Assembly: GCF_947494875.1 (NCBI RefSeq)
Contig: NZ_CANLWM010000001.1
Location: 992,001-1,056,000 of the forward strand
Source of the DNA: an uncultured Williamsia sp.
GTDB lineage: Bacteria > Actinomycetota > Actinomycetes > Mycobacteriales > Mycobacteriaceae
Reading direction: 5' to 3'
Length of the DNA stretch: 64,000 bases
Below, in pieces: positions 1 to 8,368 of this stretch (position 1 is the first letter of the stretch; every line of letters begins with the position of its first letter). A model generated the notes under the pieces. The model was not told where the DNA came from, ran no database searches, and saw only the letters and a list, made by a program, of their open reading frames with translations. Made by a program: the position numbers and the translations under genes.

Positions 1-226
1 CGACACCGCGACACAGGACCAGGGGACCGACACCCCGACCGAGGCGCCCGCCCCGCCACAGACGGTCACGGTCACCCCACCGCCACAGACGGTCACACGG
101 ACGACGACGCCGCCCCCGGTCACGACGACGACCCCGCCGACGACGACCACCACGGTCCCGGATCCCAGCGGTGGTGCCGGTGGGTCCCCGGCCGCGTCGG
201 TGGTGAAGCCCTCTTCGGCAGGCTGA
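1..226 (+). CDS. Thr/Pro-rich C-terminal tail of a protein (5' end outside window)
   Basis: Reading frame 2 is open from the window edge to a TGA at 224-226 and encodes about 74 residues. The tail is low-complexity: PPQTVT occurs twice (PPQTVTVTP, PPQTVTRTTTP), followed by Thr runs and a Gly/Ser/Ala-rich end (SGGAGGSPAAS). Such tails are typical of extracytoplasmic linkers in actinobacterial membrane or secreted proteins, but no domain is visible, so no function is assigned. The stop is 3 bp from the convergent stop of the flavohaemoglobin gene. Frame and composition are clear; identity is unknown. Confidence 0.6.
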   Translation, partial: DTATQDQGTDTPTEAPAPPQTVTVTPPPQTVTRTTTPPPVTTTTPPTTTTTVPDPSGGAGGSPAASVVKPSSAG

Positions 227-229
227 CCC

Positions 230-1390
230 TCAGACCGGGTCGTGGTCGATGAGTCGACCGGGGACGCCGGCGACGATGAGGGCTCGACGCGTCGTCTCGA
301 TCATCGACGCCGATCCGGCGAGGAGCACCTGGCGCTGCGACCAGTCGCCGGCACGCGCCACGACGTCGGCGAGCCGTCCGGTGCGGTGGTCGGCATGCAG
401 AGCCGCGAGGTCGACGGCGTCGTCGAGCCACCACGGGTCGGTCTCGGTCTCCGACATCAGCGTCACCGACAACCACGGGTTGACCGTCGCGAGATGCATC
501 AAGCGCCGTGCGTCGTACAGCTCACCGGGGTAGCGCGTCCCCCAGAACAGGTGTGTCGGTGCGACATCGACCCGTCGGGCAAGGTCGTGCAGGATCGCCC
601 GCAGGGGAGCGATGCCGGTCCCGCCGGCGACCATCAGCGTCGGCCGGGTCGGGTCGACGCTCAGCGTGCCGTGGCTCTGCGCGAGCGTCCACACGTCGCC
701 GACCGCGGTCTCGGCCACGATGGACGTGCTGACGCTGCCGCCAGGCACCGACCGCACGTGGAACTCGATCTCCCCGTACGGGTTCGGCGGGATCGCGGGG
801 GACAGGTGGCGCCAGACGCGCGGCCACTGCGGGATCGACACCTCGACGTACTGGCCCACGTCGAACGCCTCCGCGACGTGCTCGGGGTGCTCGGCGACGA
901 GGCGCACCACGGCGAGATCCCGGGTCAGCCGGTACTTCTCGACCACCCGCGCCGACCACGTCGGCGGGCTCGTCGCCGTCATCGCCGCCCCGCGCATCAC
1001 CCCGGTCACCAGCGACGTGGTCTGCACCACCGGGCCGGCGTCGTCGTCGGCGGGATCGAGGTCCGCGACGGCGAGCAACTGGCCGGCCAGCACCCGGCCG
1101 AACACGTCGTAGTGGCTGTCGACCACCCCGAACTTGCGGTGGTCGCGGCCCAACTGGGCGAGGGTCTCGACGAGCTGGGGGTGGGTGGCCGGATCGGGCA
1201 ACGATTCCAGGACGTGGTCGAGCATCCCGAACAGGGCCGCACGCTGGTGGGTCATCGTCAGCGGGAACAGGTCACGCAGATCGGGATCGACGGAGAACAG
1301 CCGCGTGTAGAAGTCCTCGACGAAGCGATCGGGATCGGAGCGGATCATGTCGCGCACCGTCGTCAGCCCAGGACGTGCGTGACTTCCCAT
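230..1390 (-). CDS. Type II flavohaemoglobin-like protein (Rv0385-like)
   Basis: An N-terminal globin domain is fused to a ferredoxin-NADP reductase-like FAD/NAD(P) module, so the protein probably transfers electrons from NAD(P)H through FAD to haem; NO or redox detoxification is the family role. Residues 1-135 are globin-like, with B10 Tyr (about Y28), E7 Gln (about Q49) and the proximal His (about H84 in GRDHRKFGV). The reductase has RHLSPA in place of the usual RxYS FAD motif, and the NAD motif GGTGIAP. The ATG at 1390 (386 aa) is preferred because an AGGAGGAGG tract lies upstream; an ATG at 1432 would add 14 residues. M. tuberculosis Rv0385 is of similar length and also lies beside clpB. 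It is divergent from the monooxygenase gene. Confidence 0.82.
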   Translation of the reverse strand: MGSHARPGLTTVRDMIRSDPDRFVEDFYTRLFSVDPDLRDLFPLTMTHQRAALFGMLDHVLESLPDPATHPQLVETLAQLGRDHRKFGVVDSHYDVFGRVLAGQLLAVADLDPADDDAGPVVQTTSLVTGVMRGAAMTATSPPTWSARVVEKYRLTRDLAVVRLVAEHPEHVAEAFDVGQYVEVSIPQWPRVWRHLSPAIPPNPYGEIEFHVRSVPGGSVSTSIVAETAVGDVWTLAQSHGTLSVDPTRPTLMVAGGTGIAPLRAILHDLARRVDVAPTHLFWGTRYPGELYDARRLMHLATVNPWLSVTLMSETETDPWWLDDAVDLAALHADHRTGRLADVVARAGDWSQRQVLLAGSASMIETTRRALIVAGVPGRLIDHDPV

Positions 1391-1506
1391 GTGCGATGCG
1401 ACCTCCTCCTCGACGACGCCCACCGTACCCACGCCGTGCAGGGCGCTTTCCCCTCACCGTGGTCGCAATCGTCGCGCGTGGAGGCCGTCTCCGGTTCGCT
1501 GGCAGG

Positions 1507-2925
1507 ATGACCCGCCCCATCCGCTTCAACGCCTTCGACATGAACTGCGTCGCCCACCAGTCCCCGGGGCTGTGGCGCCACCCGCAGGACCGGTCGTGGG
1601 ACTACACCACCATCGACTACTGGGTCGACTTGGCGCGGTTGCTCGAGCGCGGCGGGTTCGACGGCCTGTTCATCGCCGACGTGCTCGGCACCTACGACGT
1701 CTACGCCGGCACCGACGAGGCCGCCATCCGTCAGGGCGCGCAGACCCCGGTGAACGACCCGCTGCTGCTGGTCTCGGCGATGGCGCACGCGACCGAGCAC
1801 CTCGGTTTCGGCATCACCACCGGAACCGGGTTCGAGCATCCCGTGCCGTTCGCCCGGCGCATCTCGACCCTCGACCATCTGACGAGGGGCCGGATCGGGT
1901 GGAACGTCGTCACCGGCTACCTGCCGTCGGCGGCGCGCAACATGGGCGAGACCGATCAACTCGCGCACGACGCCCGCTACGACCACGCCGACGAGTACCT
2001 CGAGGTCCTCTACAAGCTGTGGGAGGGGTCGTGGGAGGACGACGCCGTCCGCCGCGACCGCGAGGCGGGGGTGTTCGCCGATCCCGCGAAGGTGCACCAC
2101 ATCGGCCACCAGGGCACCCACTACTCGGTGCCGGGGATCCACGTCTCCGAGCCGTCGCCGCAGCGATCGCCGGTGATCTACCAGGCCGGGGCGTCGCCGC
2201 GCGGCATGCGGTTCGCGGCGGGCAACGCCGAGGCGATCTTCGTCGCGGCGCCGACGAAGGAGATCCTGTCGTCCGTCGTCGGGAAGATCCGCGCGGAGCT
2301 CGTCGCCGCGGGCCGGGGTGCGTACGACGCGCGCATCTACACGCTGCTGACGATCATCACCGACGCGACCGATGAGGCCGCGCAGGCGAAGGCCGCGGAG
2401 TACCGCTCCTACGCCAGCGACGAGGGCGCTCTCGTGTTCATGTCGGGCTGGATGGGCATCGACCTGTCCGCCTACGACCTCGACGAGCCCATCGGCAACG
2501 TCGAGTCCAACGCCATCCAGTCCGCTGTGGCCGCGTTCTCCCAGGCCGACCCGGACGGCAAGGAGTGGACGGTGCGTGACATCGCCGCGTGGGGTGGCAT
2601 CGGCGGGATGGGGCCGGTGCTCGTCGGGTCGGGGGAGTCGATCGCGCAGCAGCTGGAGGAGTGGGTCGCCGAGACCGACGTCGACGGGTTCAACCTCGCC
2701 TACGCGGTGACGCCGGGGACCTTCGCCGACGTCGTCGAGCACGTCGTCCCCGCGCTCGAGAGGCGCGGCAGCTACCAGCGCGAGTACACGCCGGGCACGC
2801 TGCGCCACAAGCTCTTCGAGCGCGGTGACCGCCTGCCCGACAACCACCGCGGCGCGAGCTACCGCGTCGGTGGACCGAACTCGACCATCGACGACTCGAT
2901 CCGGTCGGGCGTCAGCGCGGGGTGA
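1507..2925 (+). CDS. NtaA/SnaA/DszA-family FMN-dependent monooxygenase
   Basis: A 472-aa luciferase-like TIM-barrel monooxygenase of the NtaA/SnaA/DszA group, which uses FMNH2 from a separate flavin reductase to oxidise sulfones, chelators or similar xenobiotics. Family signatures are the N-terminal NAFDMNC segment, RGRIGWNVVTG near residue 120, the SPQRSPVIYQAGAS region near residue 220 and a C-terminal LRHKLFERGDRLP tail. The ATG at 1507 aligns with the conserved start; upstream ATGs add unrelated sequence. It is divergent from the flavohaemoglobin and overlaps the convergent TetR gene by 14 bp. The substrate cannot be read from sequence; dibenzothiophene-sulfone-type chemistry is only one option. 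Confidence 0.85.
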   Translation: MTRPIRFNAFDMNCVAHQSPGLWRHPQDRSWDYTTIDYWVDLARLLERGGFDGLFIADVLGTYDVYAGTDEAAIRQGAQTPVNDPLLLVSAMAHATEHLGFGITTGTGFEHPVPFARRISTLDHLTRGRIGWNVVTGYLPSAARNMGETDQLAHDARYDHADEYLEVLYKLWEGSWEDDAVRRDREAGVFADPAKVHHIGHQGTHYSVPGIHVSEPSPQRSPVIYQAGASPRGMRFAAGNAEAIFVAAPTKEILSSVVGKIRAELVAAGRGAYDARIYTLLTIITDATDEAAQAKAAEYRSYASDEGALVFMSGWMGIDLSAYDLDEPIGNVESNAIQSAVAAFSQADPDGKEWTVRDIAAWGGIGGMGPVLVGSGESIAQQLEEWVAETDVDGFNLAYAVTPGTFADVVEHVVPALERRGSYQREYTPGTLRHKLFERGDRLPDNHRGASYRVGGPNSTIDDSIRSGVSAG

Positions 2926-3502
2926 CGAACGGCGCGGCGGCCAGGAGCAACGCCTCGTCGTAGCGGGCCGAGCGCTCCGCGTCGGTGTCGTCGGCGAAGG
3001 TCCTGCCGGACAGCTCGAGTCCGACCATTCCGTGAGCGACGACCCACAGGTGCATCGCGATCCGATCGGGGTCACCGGTCATCGACCCCGCCCCGACCGC
3101 CGCCTCGACGCGGTCGACGAGAGGCTGGAAGGTCGCGTCGGCGGCCGACGTGTCGTCGTCGGTGAGCACGAGACCTGCCGGCGGCGGACCGAACATGAGC
3201 GTGTACAGGCTCGGTGACTCCAAGGCCGCCGCCCGATAGGCGCGTCCCGCGGCGGTGAGCGCCGACAGCGGGTCCGCGCCGGTCGCCTCGTCGAGCCGAG
3301 CGCCGAGACGTCGGAAACCCTCGCGGTACAGCGCCGACAGCAGCGTGTCTTTGCCGCCGAAGTGGGTGTAGACGGCCATCGTCGACGTACCCGCCGCGGT
3401 GGCCAGCTTGCGCGTGGACAGGCCCGACGGACCCACCTCGTGCAGGATCCGGGCCGCCTCGTCGAGGAGGCGGCGGGAGAGATCATCGTTGACGTCAGCC
3501 AC
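2912..3502 (-). CDS. TetR/AcrR-family transcriptional regulator
   Basis: A 196-aa one-component repressor. The N-terminal helix-turn-helix (about residues 8-58) has the typical STRKLATAAGTSTMAVYTHF recognition region; the remainder is an all-helical ligand/dimerisation domain with a WVVAHGMVGLEL segment. It starts at a GTG (3500-3502). It is divergent from the membrane-protein gene with about 20 bp between starts, so the two promoters overlap. TetR repressors in this arrangement normally control themselves and the neighbour. The 3' end overlaps the monooxygenase gene on the other strand. Confidence 0.9.
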   Translation of the reverse strand: MADVNDDLSRRLLDEAARILHEVGPSGLSTRKLATAAGTSTMAVYTHFGGKDTLLSALYREGFRRLGARLDEATGADPLSALTAAGRAYRAAALESPSLYTLMFGPPPAGLVLTDDDTSAADATFQPLVDRVEAAVGAGSMTGDPDRIAMHLWVVAHGMVGLELSGRTFADDTDAERSARYDEALLLAAAPFVTPR

Positions 3503-3510
3503 CTGACCAG

Positions 3511-3520
3511 CATATAACAG
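3511..3520. promoter_or_regulatory. Overlapping divergent -10 elements for two leaderless genes
   Basis: Only about 20 bp separate the GTG of the TetR gene (3502) from the GTG/ATG of the membrane-protein gene (3522/3525). Within it, catataacag reads TATAAC on the plus strand (3513-3518), 6 nt before the ATG, and TATATG on the minus strand (3516-3511), 8 nt before the TetR GTG. Both spacings fit leaderless transcripts in actinobacteria. A TetR dimer bound here would block both promoters. This is inferred from motif position only. Confidence 0.5.
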
Positions 3521-3521
3521 T

Positions 3522-4031
3522 GTGATGAGTCCTGTCGTCGCCGTTCACGCGGTCTGCGCAACCCTCGCGCTGCTGCTGGGGCCGGTGGTCCTGCTCCGCC
3601 GCCCGCGCGGCGACACCGCCCACCGGTGGCTGGGCAGGATCTGGGTCGGCGTCATGTACGTCGCACTGGCCACGTCGATGTTCATCGAGCAGCTCCGACC
3701 GGGGCACCTCAGCTTCTTCCACGCACTGACGGCCTTCACGACGATCACGATCTCCGTCGGACTCTGGGCCGCGGTCCGCGGACGCGTCGAGATGCACCGG
3801 CGGTTCATGCGGAACTCGTGGTTCGGCGTGGTGGGTGCGTTCACAGGTGCGGTGGCGGTCCCGAGCCGGGACGTGCCGCAACTCGCCACCCACGACCCGA
3901 TCCTGTTCACGACTGCGGTCGTCGGTCTCGTCGGAGGGTGCGTCGCACTGGTCGTGGCAGTGGAGGTCGTCGCACGTCGGCGATGGACGACGCGACCATC
4001 ACACGCGATGACGTCCGTAGGGTCGGGGTGA
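3522..4031 (+). CDS. DUF2306-like integral membrane protein
   Basis: About 169 aa with four predicted membrane spans (VVAVHAVCATLALLLGPVVLL, a second near residues 45-60, ALTAFTTITISVGLWAAV, and a C-terminal LFTTAVVGLVGGCVALVVAV). The GDTAHRWLGRIWVGVMY and RVEMHRRFMRNSWF segments, with conserved His/Arg between helices, are typical of the DUF2306 group of small membrane proteins of unknown function. Either the GTG at 3522 or the ATG at 3525 is the start; the leaderless-type -10 favours 3525. It is divergent from, and probably repressed by, the TetR regulator. Role unknown. Confidence 0.75.
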   Translation: MMSPVVAVHAVCATLALLLGPVVLLRRPRGDTAHRWLGRIWVGVMYVALATSMFIEQLRPGHLSFFHALTAFTTITISVGLWAAVRGRVEMHRRFMRNSWFGVVGAFTGAVAVPSRDVPQLATHDPILFTTAVVGLVGGCVALVVAVEVVARRRWTTRPSHAMTSVGSG

Positions 4032-4053
4032 TCGACGAGCGGCAGGAGGCAGC

Positions 4054-6252
4054 ATGGCCGACGAGGCCCCCACCGACCCGCGGGTCGCGCTGACGCGTGG
4101 CGCCGATTTCTGGTCGACCGAGGCGGTCGGCGATGTGCCGTCGTTGGTCCTCACCGACGGCCCGCACGGTGTCCGACGCCAACGCGGCGACGCCGACCAC
4201 CTCGGCATCGCCGATTCGGAACCCGCGACGTGCTTCCCACCCGCGGTCGGACTCGCTCAGAGCTGGGACCGCGATCTCGTCGAGGGGGTCGGGGTCGCTC
4301 TCGGTCGGGAGGCGCGCGCTCTCGGCGTCGACGTGTTGCTCGGTCCCGGGGTCAACATCAAGCGCGATCCCCGCGGCGGCCGGAACTTCGAGTACTGGTC
4401 CGAGGACCCACTTGTCGCCGGCGTGCTGGGCGCCGCGTGGGTGACCGGCGTCCAATCCGTCGGCGTCGGTACGTCTCTGAAGCATTTCGCGCTCAACCAG
4501 GCCGAGACGGACCGGATGCGGTCGAGTTCCGACGTCGACGAGCGCCCGATGCGCGAGATCTACCTCCGGGCGTTCGAACGCATCGTGCGGACCGCGCGCC
4601 CGTGGACGGTGATGTGTTCCTACAACCGGATCAACGGGGTGTACGCGGCCGAGAACCACTGGCTCCTCACCGACCTCCTGCGCGGGGAGTGGGACTTCGA
4701 CGGGCTCGTCGTCAGCGACTGGGGTGCGGTGCGGGACCGCGTCGCCGCCCTGGGCGCGGGCCTGGACCTGACGATGCCCGGCGACGGCGGGACGGGGGAC
4801 GCCTCGGTCGTCGCCGCGCTCGAGTCCGGTGTCCTCGACGCAGCCGATCTCGACCGCGCCACCGCGGCGGTGGCGAGGCTCGCCGAGCGGACCGCCGTCG
4901 GCCGCGCGCACCGGGACGACGTCGACCACGATGCGCACCACCGCCTCGCGCGCGAGGTCGCCGCGCGGTGCGTGGTCCTGCTGAAGAACGAGGGCGGCGT
5001 GCTGCCACTGCGTCCCGGCGCCCGCATCGCCGTCATCGGCGAGTTCGCGCAGTCGCCGCGGTACCAGGGCGGCGGCAGCTCGCACGTCGCGGCCACCCGC
5101 GTCGACATCCCGGTCGACGAGATCCGTGCGCACGCCGGCGACGAGTCCGTCACCGCGGCTCAGGGTTTCACCACGGACGACTCGGGCGACGCGGTCGCGC
5201 TGCGGGCCACCGCCGCCGGTGCGGCGGCCGACGCGGACGTCGCGGTGGTGTTCCTCGGGCTGGGCGACACGCAGGAGTCCGAAGGGTTCGACCGCCCCGA
5301 CATCGAGGTGCCCTCGGACCAACTGGAGCTCGTGGCGGCAGTCGTCGCGGCCCAGCCGCGCACCGTGGTGGTGCTGTCGCACGGCGGCGTGGTCCGCCTC
5401 GCGCCGTTCGTCGACGACGTCCCGGCGATCGTCGACGGAGGGCTTCTCGGTCAGGCCGGTGGGGGAGCACTCGCCGACGTGCTGTTCGGCGTCGTCACCC
5501 CATCGGGCCGACTGGCCGAGACGGTCCCGGTGCGCCTCGCCGACTGCCCGTCGTACCTCGACTTCCCCGGCGAGCACTCGCATCTGCGCTACGGGGAGGG
5601 CGTCTTCGTCGGCTACCGCGGCTTCGACGCGCGCGAACTGCCCGTCACGTTCTCGTTCGGACACGGACTGTCCTACACGGACTTCGAGTACTCCGAGCCG
5701 ACCGTGACCCTCGACGGTGACACCGTGCGCGTCGAGGTGCACGTCACCAACACCGGCGCGGTCGCCGGACGCGAGGTGGTGCAGGTCTACGTCGGTCGCA
5801 CGGAGTCGACGGTGGTGCGCCCGGTGCGCGAACTGAAGGCCTTCACCGTGACGCCGGAGCTCGAGCCGACGGCGTCGCACCGCGTCGCGATGTCCTTCGA
5901 GCGGGCGGCGTTGGCGCACTGGGACGTCCGCGTCGGGAGGTGGATCGTGGAGGGTGGGTCCTGGGACGTCGAGATCGGGGCGTCGAGTCGCGACATCCGC
6001 CTCGAGGCGTCGGTGACCGTGACCGGGGACGACATCGATCTCCCGGTCACCTGGCAGTCCACGCTCGTCGAGGCGCTCGCGGATCCCGCCGTCGCCGAGG
6101 CGTTGTCGTCGTCGATGCCCGACGGTGCGGGGGGCATGGCCGGGTCCGATCTGCTGACCCTCGTCGGGTCCATGCCGCTCGACCGGCTGCGGAACTTCGG
6201 ACTCGCCTCGCCCGCCCTCGTCGACCTCCTCGGCGATCCCGACGCCGTCTGA
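4054..6252 (+). CDS. Glycoside hydrolase family 3 beta-glucosidase-like enzyme
   Basis: A 732-aa GH3 enzyme, probably an exo-acting beta-glycosidase releasing terminal sugars. The order is an N-terminal (beta/alpha)8 domain with LTDGPHGVR, KHFALNQ and the nucleophile motif VVSDWGA (Asp about 222), a C-terminal alpha/beta-sandwich beginning near LLKNEGGVLPL (about residue 310), and a fibronectin III-like domain at about 545-625. There is no signal peptide, so it is probably cytoplasmic and acts on imported oligosaccharides or glycosides. The ATG at 4054 follows AGGAGGC. The sugar specificity is not visible, and no sugar transporter is adjacent. Confidence 0.88.
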   Translation: MADEAPTDPRVALTRGADFWSTEAVGDVPSLVLTDGPHGVRRQRGDADHLGIADSEPATCFPPAVGLAQSWDRDLVEGVGVALGREARALGVDVLLGPGVNIKRDPRGGRNFEYWSEDPLVAGVLGAAWVTGVQSVGVGTSLKHFALNQAETDRMRSSSDVDERPMREIYLRAFERIVRTARPWTVMCSYNRINGVYAAENHWLLTDLLRGEWDFDGLVVSDWGAVRDRVAALGAGLDLTMPGDGGTGDASVVAALESGVLDAADLDRATAAVARLAERTAVGRAHRDDVDHDAHHRLAREVAARCVVLLKNEGGVLPLRPGARIAVIGEFAQSPRYQGGGSSHVAATRVDIPVDEIRAHAGDESVTAAQGFTTDDSGDAVALRATAAGAAADADVAVVFLGLGDTQESEGFDRPDIEVPSDQLELVAAVVAAQPRTVVVLSHGGVVRLAPFVDDVPAIVDGGLLGQAGGGALADVLFGVVTPSGRLAETVPVRLADCPSYLDFPGEHSHLRYGEGVFVGYRGFDARELPVTFSFGHGLSYTDFEYSEPTVTLDGDTVRVEVHVTNTGAVAGREVVQVYVGRTESTVVRPVRELKAFTVTPELEPTASHRVAMSFERAALAHWDVRVGRWIVEGGSWDVEIGASSRDIRLEASVTVTGDDIDLPVTWQSTLVEALADPAVAEALSSSMPDGAGGMAGSDLLTLVGSMPLDRLRNFGLASPALVDLLGDPDAV

Positions 6253-6274
6253 GGGCAGGGACGCAGCGACGCTG

Positions 6275-6300
6275 TACGGTCTACCGAACGAGCGATCGGT
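6275..6300 (+). promoter_or_regulatory. Candidate promoter and TetR-type operator upstream of SDR gene
   Basis: A TANNNT-type -10 (TACGGT, 6275-6280) is followed by an imperfect 18-bp palindrome, ACCGAACGAGCGATCGGT (6283-6300), with 5-bp perfect outer arms ACCGA/TCGGT and 14 of 18 symmetric positions. The spacing places the palindrome over the start of transcription, where a TetR-like repressor would act. The regulator is not identified in the immediate neighbourhood. Confidence 0.45.
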
Positions 6301-6344
6301 CACGTGTGGCCGCGGTCGCAGACCACGACTGATCGGAGGCCCGG

Positions 6345-7193
6345 ATGGGGACGTTCGCGGTGACGGGAAGCGCGTCCGGGATGGGCGCGGCGGTGACGGC
6401 TCGGCTCATCGCCGACGGTCACCGCGTGATCGGTGTCGATCGCCAGACCGCCGACGTCGTGGCCGATCTGTCGACGGAGGCGGGGCGGACCGAGGCGACG
6501 CGCGCGGTCCTCGACCTGGCCGACGGGCACCTCGACGGAGCGGTGATGGCGGCCGGGCTGGGTCCCACACCACGCAAGGAACACCTCGTCGCGACGGTCA
6601 ACTTCTTGGGTGTCAGAGACCTGCTGACCGGGTGGCGCCCGGCACTGGAGGCCGCCGGCGGGAAGGCGGTCGTGATCGGGTCGAACTCGTCGACCACCAC
6701 CCCGCTGGTCCCGAGGTCCGCCGTCCGTCGACTCCTCGCCGGTGATGTCGACGGCGCGGTGCGCGTGATGCGCAGGTTCGGTCCGGCGGCGGGGGCGTTC
6801 ACCTACGCGGCGTCGAAGATCGCCGTGACCCGCTGGGCCCGGCGTGCCGCGGTCACCCGGGCCTGGGCCGGATCCGGGATCAACCTCAACGTGATCGCCC
6901 CGGGTGCGGTGATGACCCCGATGCTGCGGACGCAGCTGCAGGGACAGAACGCCGGCCAGTTGCGGGCGTTCCCGATCCCGACCCGACGCTTCGGCGACCC
7001 GGAGAACATCGCGGCGTGGATCGTGATGATGCTCGGTCCCGCGGCGGCGGACATGGCCGGGAGCATGGTCGTCGTGGACGGTGGGACCGACGCGCACTTC
7101 CGGTCCGATCACTGGCCCGCTCCCGTCCCGCTCCGGTCGCTTGCGCGCTACGGGTTCCGCTTCCTGCGGCACGACGCGCACGTGGTCGACTGA
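6345..7193 (+). CDS. Short-chain dehydrogenase/reductase (SDR)
   Basis: A 282-aa NAD(P)-dependent SDR. It has the glycine-rich cofactor loop TGSASGMG near residues 7-14, catalytic Tyr/Lys in YAASK (about residues 151-155), and the AGSMVVVDGG strand near the C-terminus. After the SDR core there is an extra basic/aromatic tail of about 35 residues. Sequences of this shape are often annotated as steroid or alcohol dehydrogenases, but the substrate is not deducible. It lies 43 bp upstream of an extended-SDR gene on the same strand, so the two probably act together. Confidence 0.85.
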   Translation: MGTFAVTGSASGMGAAVTARLIADGHRVIGVDRQTADVVADLSTEAGRTEATRAVLDLADGHLDGAVMAAGLGPTPRKEHLVATVNFLGVRDLLTGWRPALEAAGGKAVVIGSNSSTTTPLVPRSAVRRLLAGDVDGAVRVMRRFGPAAGAFTYAASKIAVTRWARRAAVTRAWAGSGINLNVIAPGAVMTPMLRTQLQGQNAGQLRAFPIPTRRFGDPENIAAWIVMMLGPAAADMAGSMVVVDGGTDAHFRSDHWPAPVPLRSLARYGFRFLRHDAHVVD

Positions 7194-7236
7194 GGCGCGC
7201 GCTGCACGTCGCAGCCATGTCATCGGGGGAGGACTG

Positions 7237-8304
7237 ATGATGTCGGGTGAGGTGGGCCGCCATGTCCTGGTGACCGGCGGGTGCGGACTCGTCGGACGCC
7301 ACACGGTCGAGTCGCTCGTGCAGGCGGGCCACGAGGTCGTCGTGATGGCGCGACGGAGCCGGTCGAACGAGAAGACCGTCCAGCGCTTGCGCCGCCTGGG
7401 GCCGGGACGCGTCGACGTGCGATGGGGCGATCTCGCCGATGCGGAGTACGTGGCGGGCACCGTCGCCGAGGTGCGGCCCGACGCGATCGCGAACATCGCG
7501 GCGATGATCCCGCCGGCCTGCTATCGATCGCCCGGACGCGCGCGCCGGTCGAACGTACTGGCCGTCGAGAACATCGTCCGGTCGGTCGAGGGGACGACGG
7601 TGCGCCTGGTGCAGGCGTCGAGCGTCGCGATCTTCGGCCCACGGAACCCCTTCCACCACGACGACCTGCTCGCCGCCGACACCCCGCTGCGACCCCGAGA
7701 TCTCTACGGCGAGACCAAGGCAGCGGCCGAAGAGGTGATCCGCCGCGGCGACATCGACGGGGTCGTGCTGAGGCTCGGCGGCGTGATCGACGTGGCGCGT
7801 CCGTTGTGGTTGGAGGGCGACGAGGTCCGGATGGAGGCGGTGATGCCCGCGGACGGGCGCATGCACAGCATCGACGTGCGCGACGCGGGTGCCGCGTTCG
7901 CGGCCGCGAGCGTGTCCACGACGCTCGCGGAGCGGACGTACATGCTCGGCGGGGACGCCTCGCACCGACTGCGCACCGGGGATTTCGCCGACGCCTACGC
8001 GTCCGCGCTGGGCATCACCCGAGGGTTGCCGAAGGTCCGCCACGGCGATCCCGATGACGACGACACCTGGTTCGCGACCGATTGGATGGACACCGCGTCG
8101 GCGCAGCGCGATCTCGATTTCCAGCACCACACGTTCGACGACTCGATGTCCACCCTGCGTCACCACGCGAGGTTCGCGCGGCCGCTCGCGCGGGCGGTGC
8201 AGCCACTGGTCCGGCGAGCGCTCGCCGCACGCACCGCAGCGATCGCGACGTATCCGACCCCGTGGCACGCGATCGACGGGGTACTGGCCTGCCGCGAGAC
8301 GTAG
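7237..8304 (+). CDS. NAD-dependent epimerase/dehydratase (extended SDR, 3-beta-HSD-like)
   Basis: About 355 aa. The Rossmann motif VLVTGGCGLVGRH sits at the N-terminus, then GDLADAEYV, an ASSVAIFGP strand and a YGETKAAAEE Tyr-x-x-x-Lys active site, characteristic of extended SDRs acting on sugar nucleotides or sterols/terpenoids. The start is ATG 7237 (or 7240), directly after GGGGAGGA. It follows the SDR gene on the same strand with 43 bp between. No sugar-nucleotide genes are nearby, so a lipid, steroid or xenobiotic substrate is more likely; this is inference. Confidence 0.8.
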   Translation: MMSGEVGRHVLVTGGCGLVGRHTVESLVQAGHEVVVMARRSRSNEKTVQRLRRLGPGRVDVRWGDLADAEYVAGTVAEVRPDAIANIAAMIPPACYRSPGRARRSNVLAVENIVRSVEGTTVRLVQASSVAIFGPRNPFHHDDLLAADTPLRPRDLYGETKAAAEEVIRRGDIDGVVLRLGGVIDVARPLWLEGDEVRMEAVMPADGRMHSIDVRDAGAAFAAASVSTTLAERTYMLGGDASHRLRTGDFADAYASALGITRGLPKVRHGDPDDDDTWFATDWMDTASAQRDLDFQHHTFDDSMSTLRHHARFARPLARAVQPLVRRALAARTAAIATYPTPWHAIDGVLACRET

Positions 8305-8310
8305 GGCGGA

Positions 8311-8342
8311 TCTAGACACATTGCTGCACGACTGTCTAGTGT
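8311..8342 (+). promoter_or_regulatory. Repressor operator overlapping the promoter of the DHA2 exporter
   Basis: A perfect inverted repeat CTAGACA (8312-8318) / TGTCTAG (8333-8339) with a 14-nt centre overlaps a plausible promoter: -35 TAGACA (8313-8318), 18-nt spacer, -10 TAGTGT (8337-8342). A dimeric TetR/MarR-type repressor on the arms would cover both hexamers, the usual logic for drug-inducible exporters. The matching regulator is not recognised in this window. Confidence 0.55.
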
Positions 8343-8368
8343 CGGTCGCACACCGGCGATAGGCAGTC

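Noticed and set aside
3907-6303. 798-aa open frame on the minus strand
   Set aside because: It is antisense to the GH3 glycosidase, is Arg/Gly/Asp-rich with no domain, and arises from the strong third-position G+C bias of the real gene.
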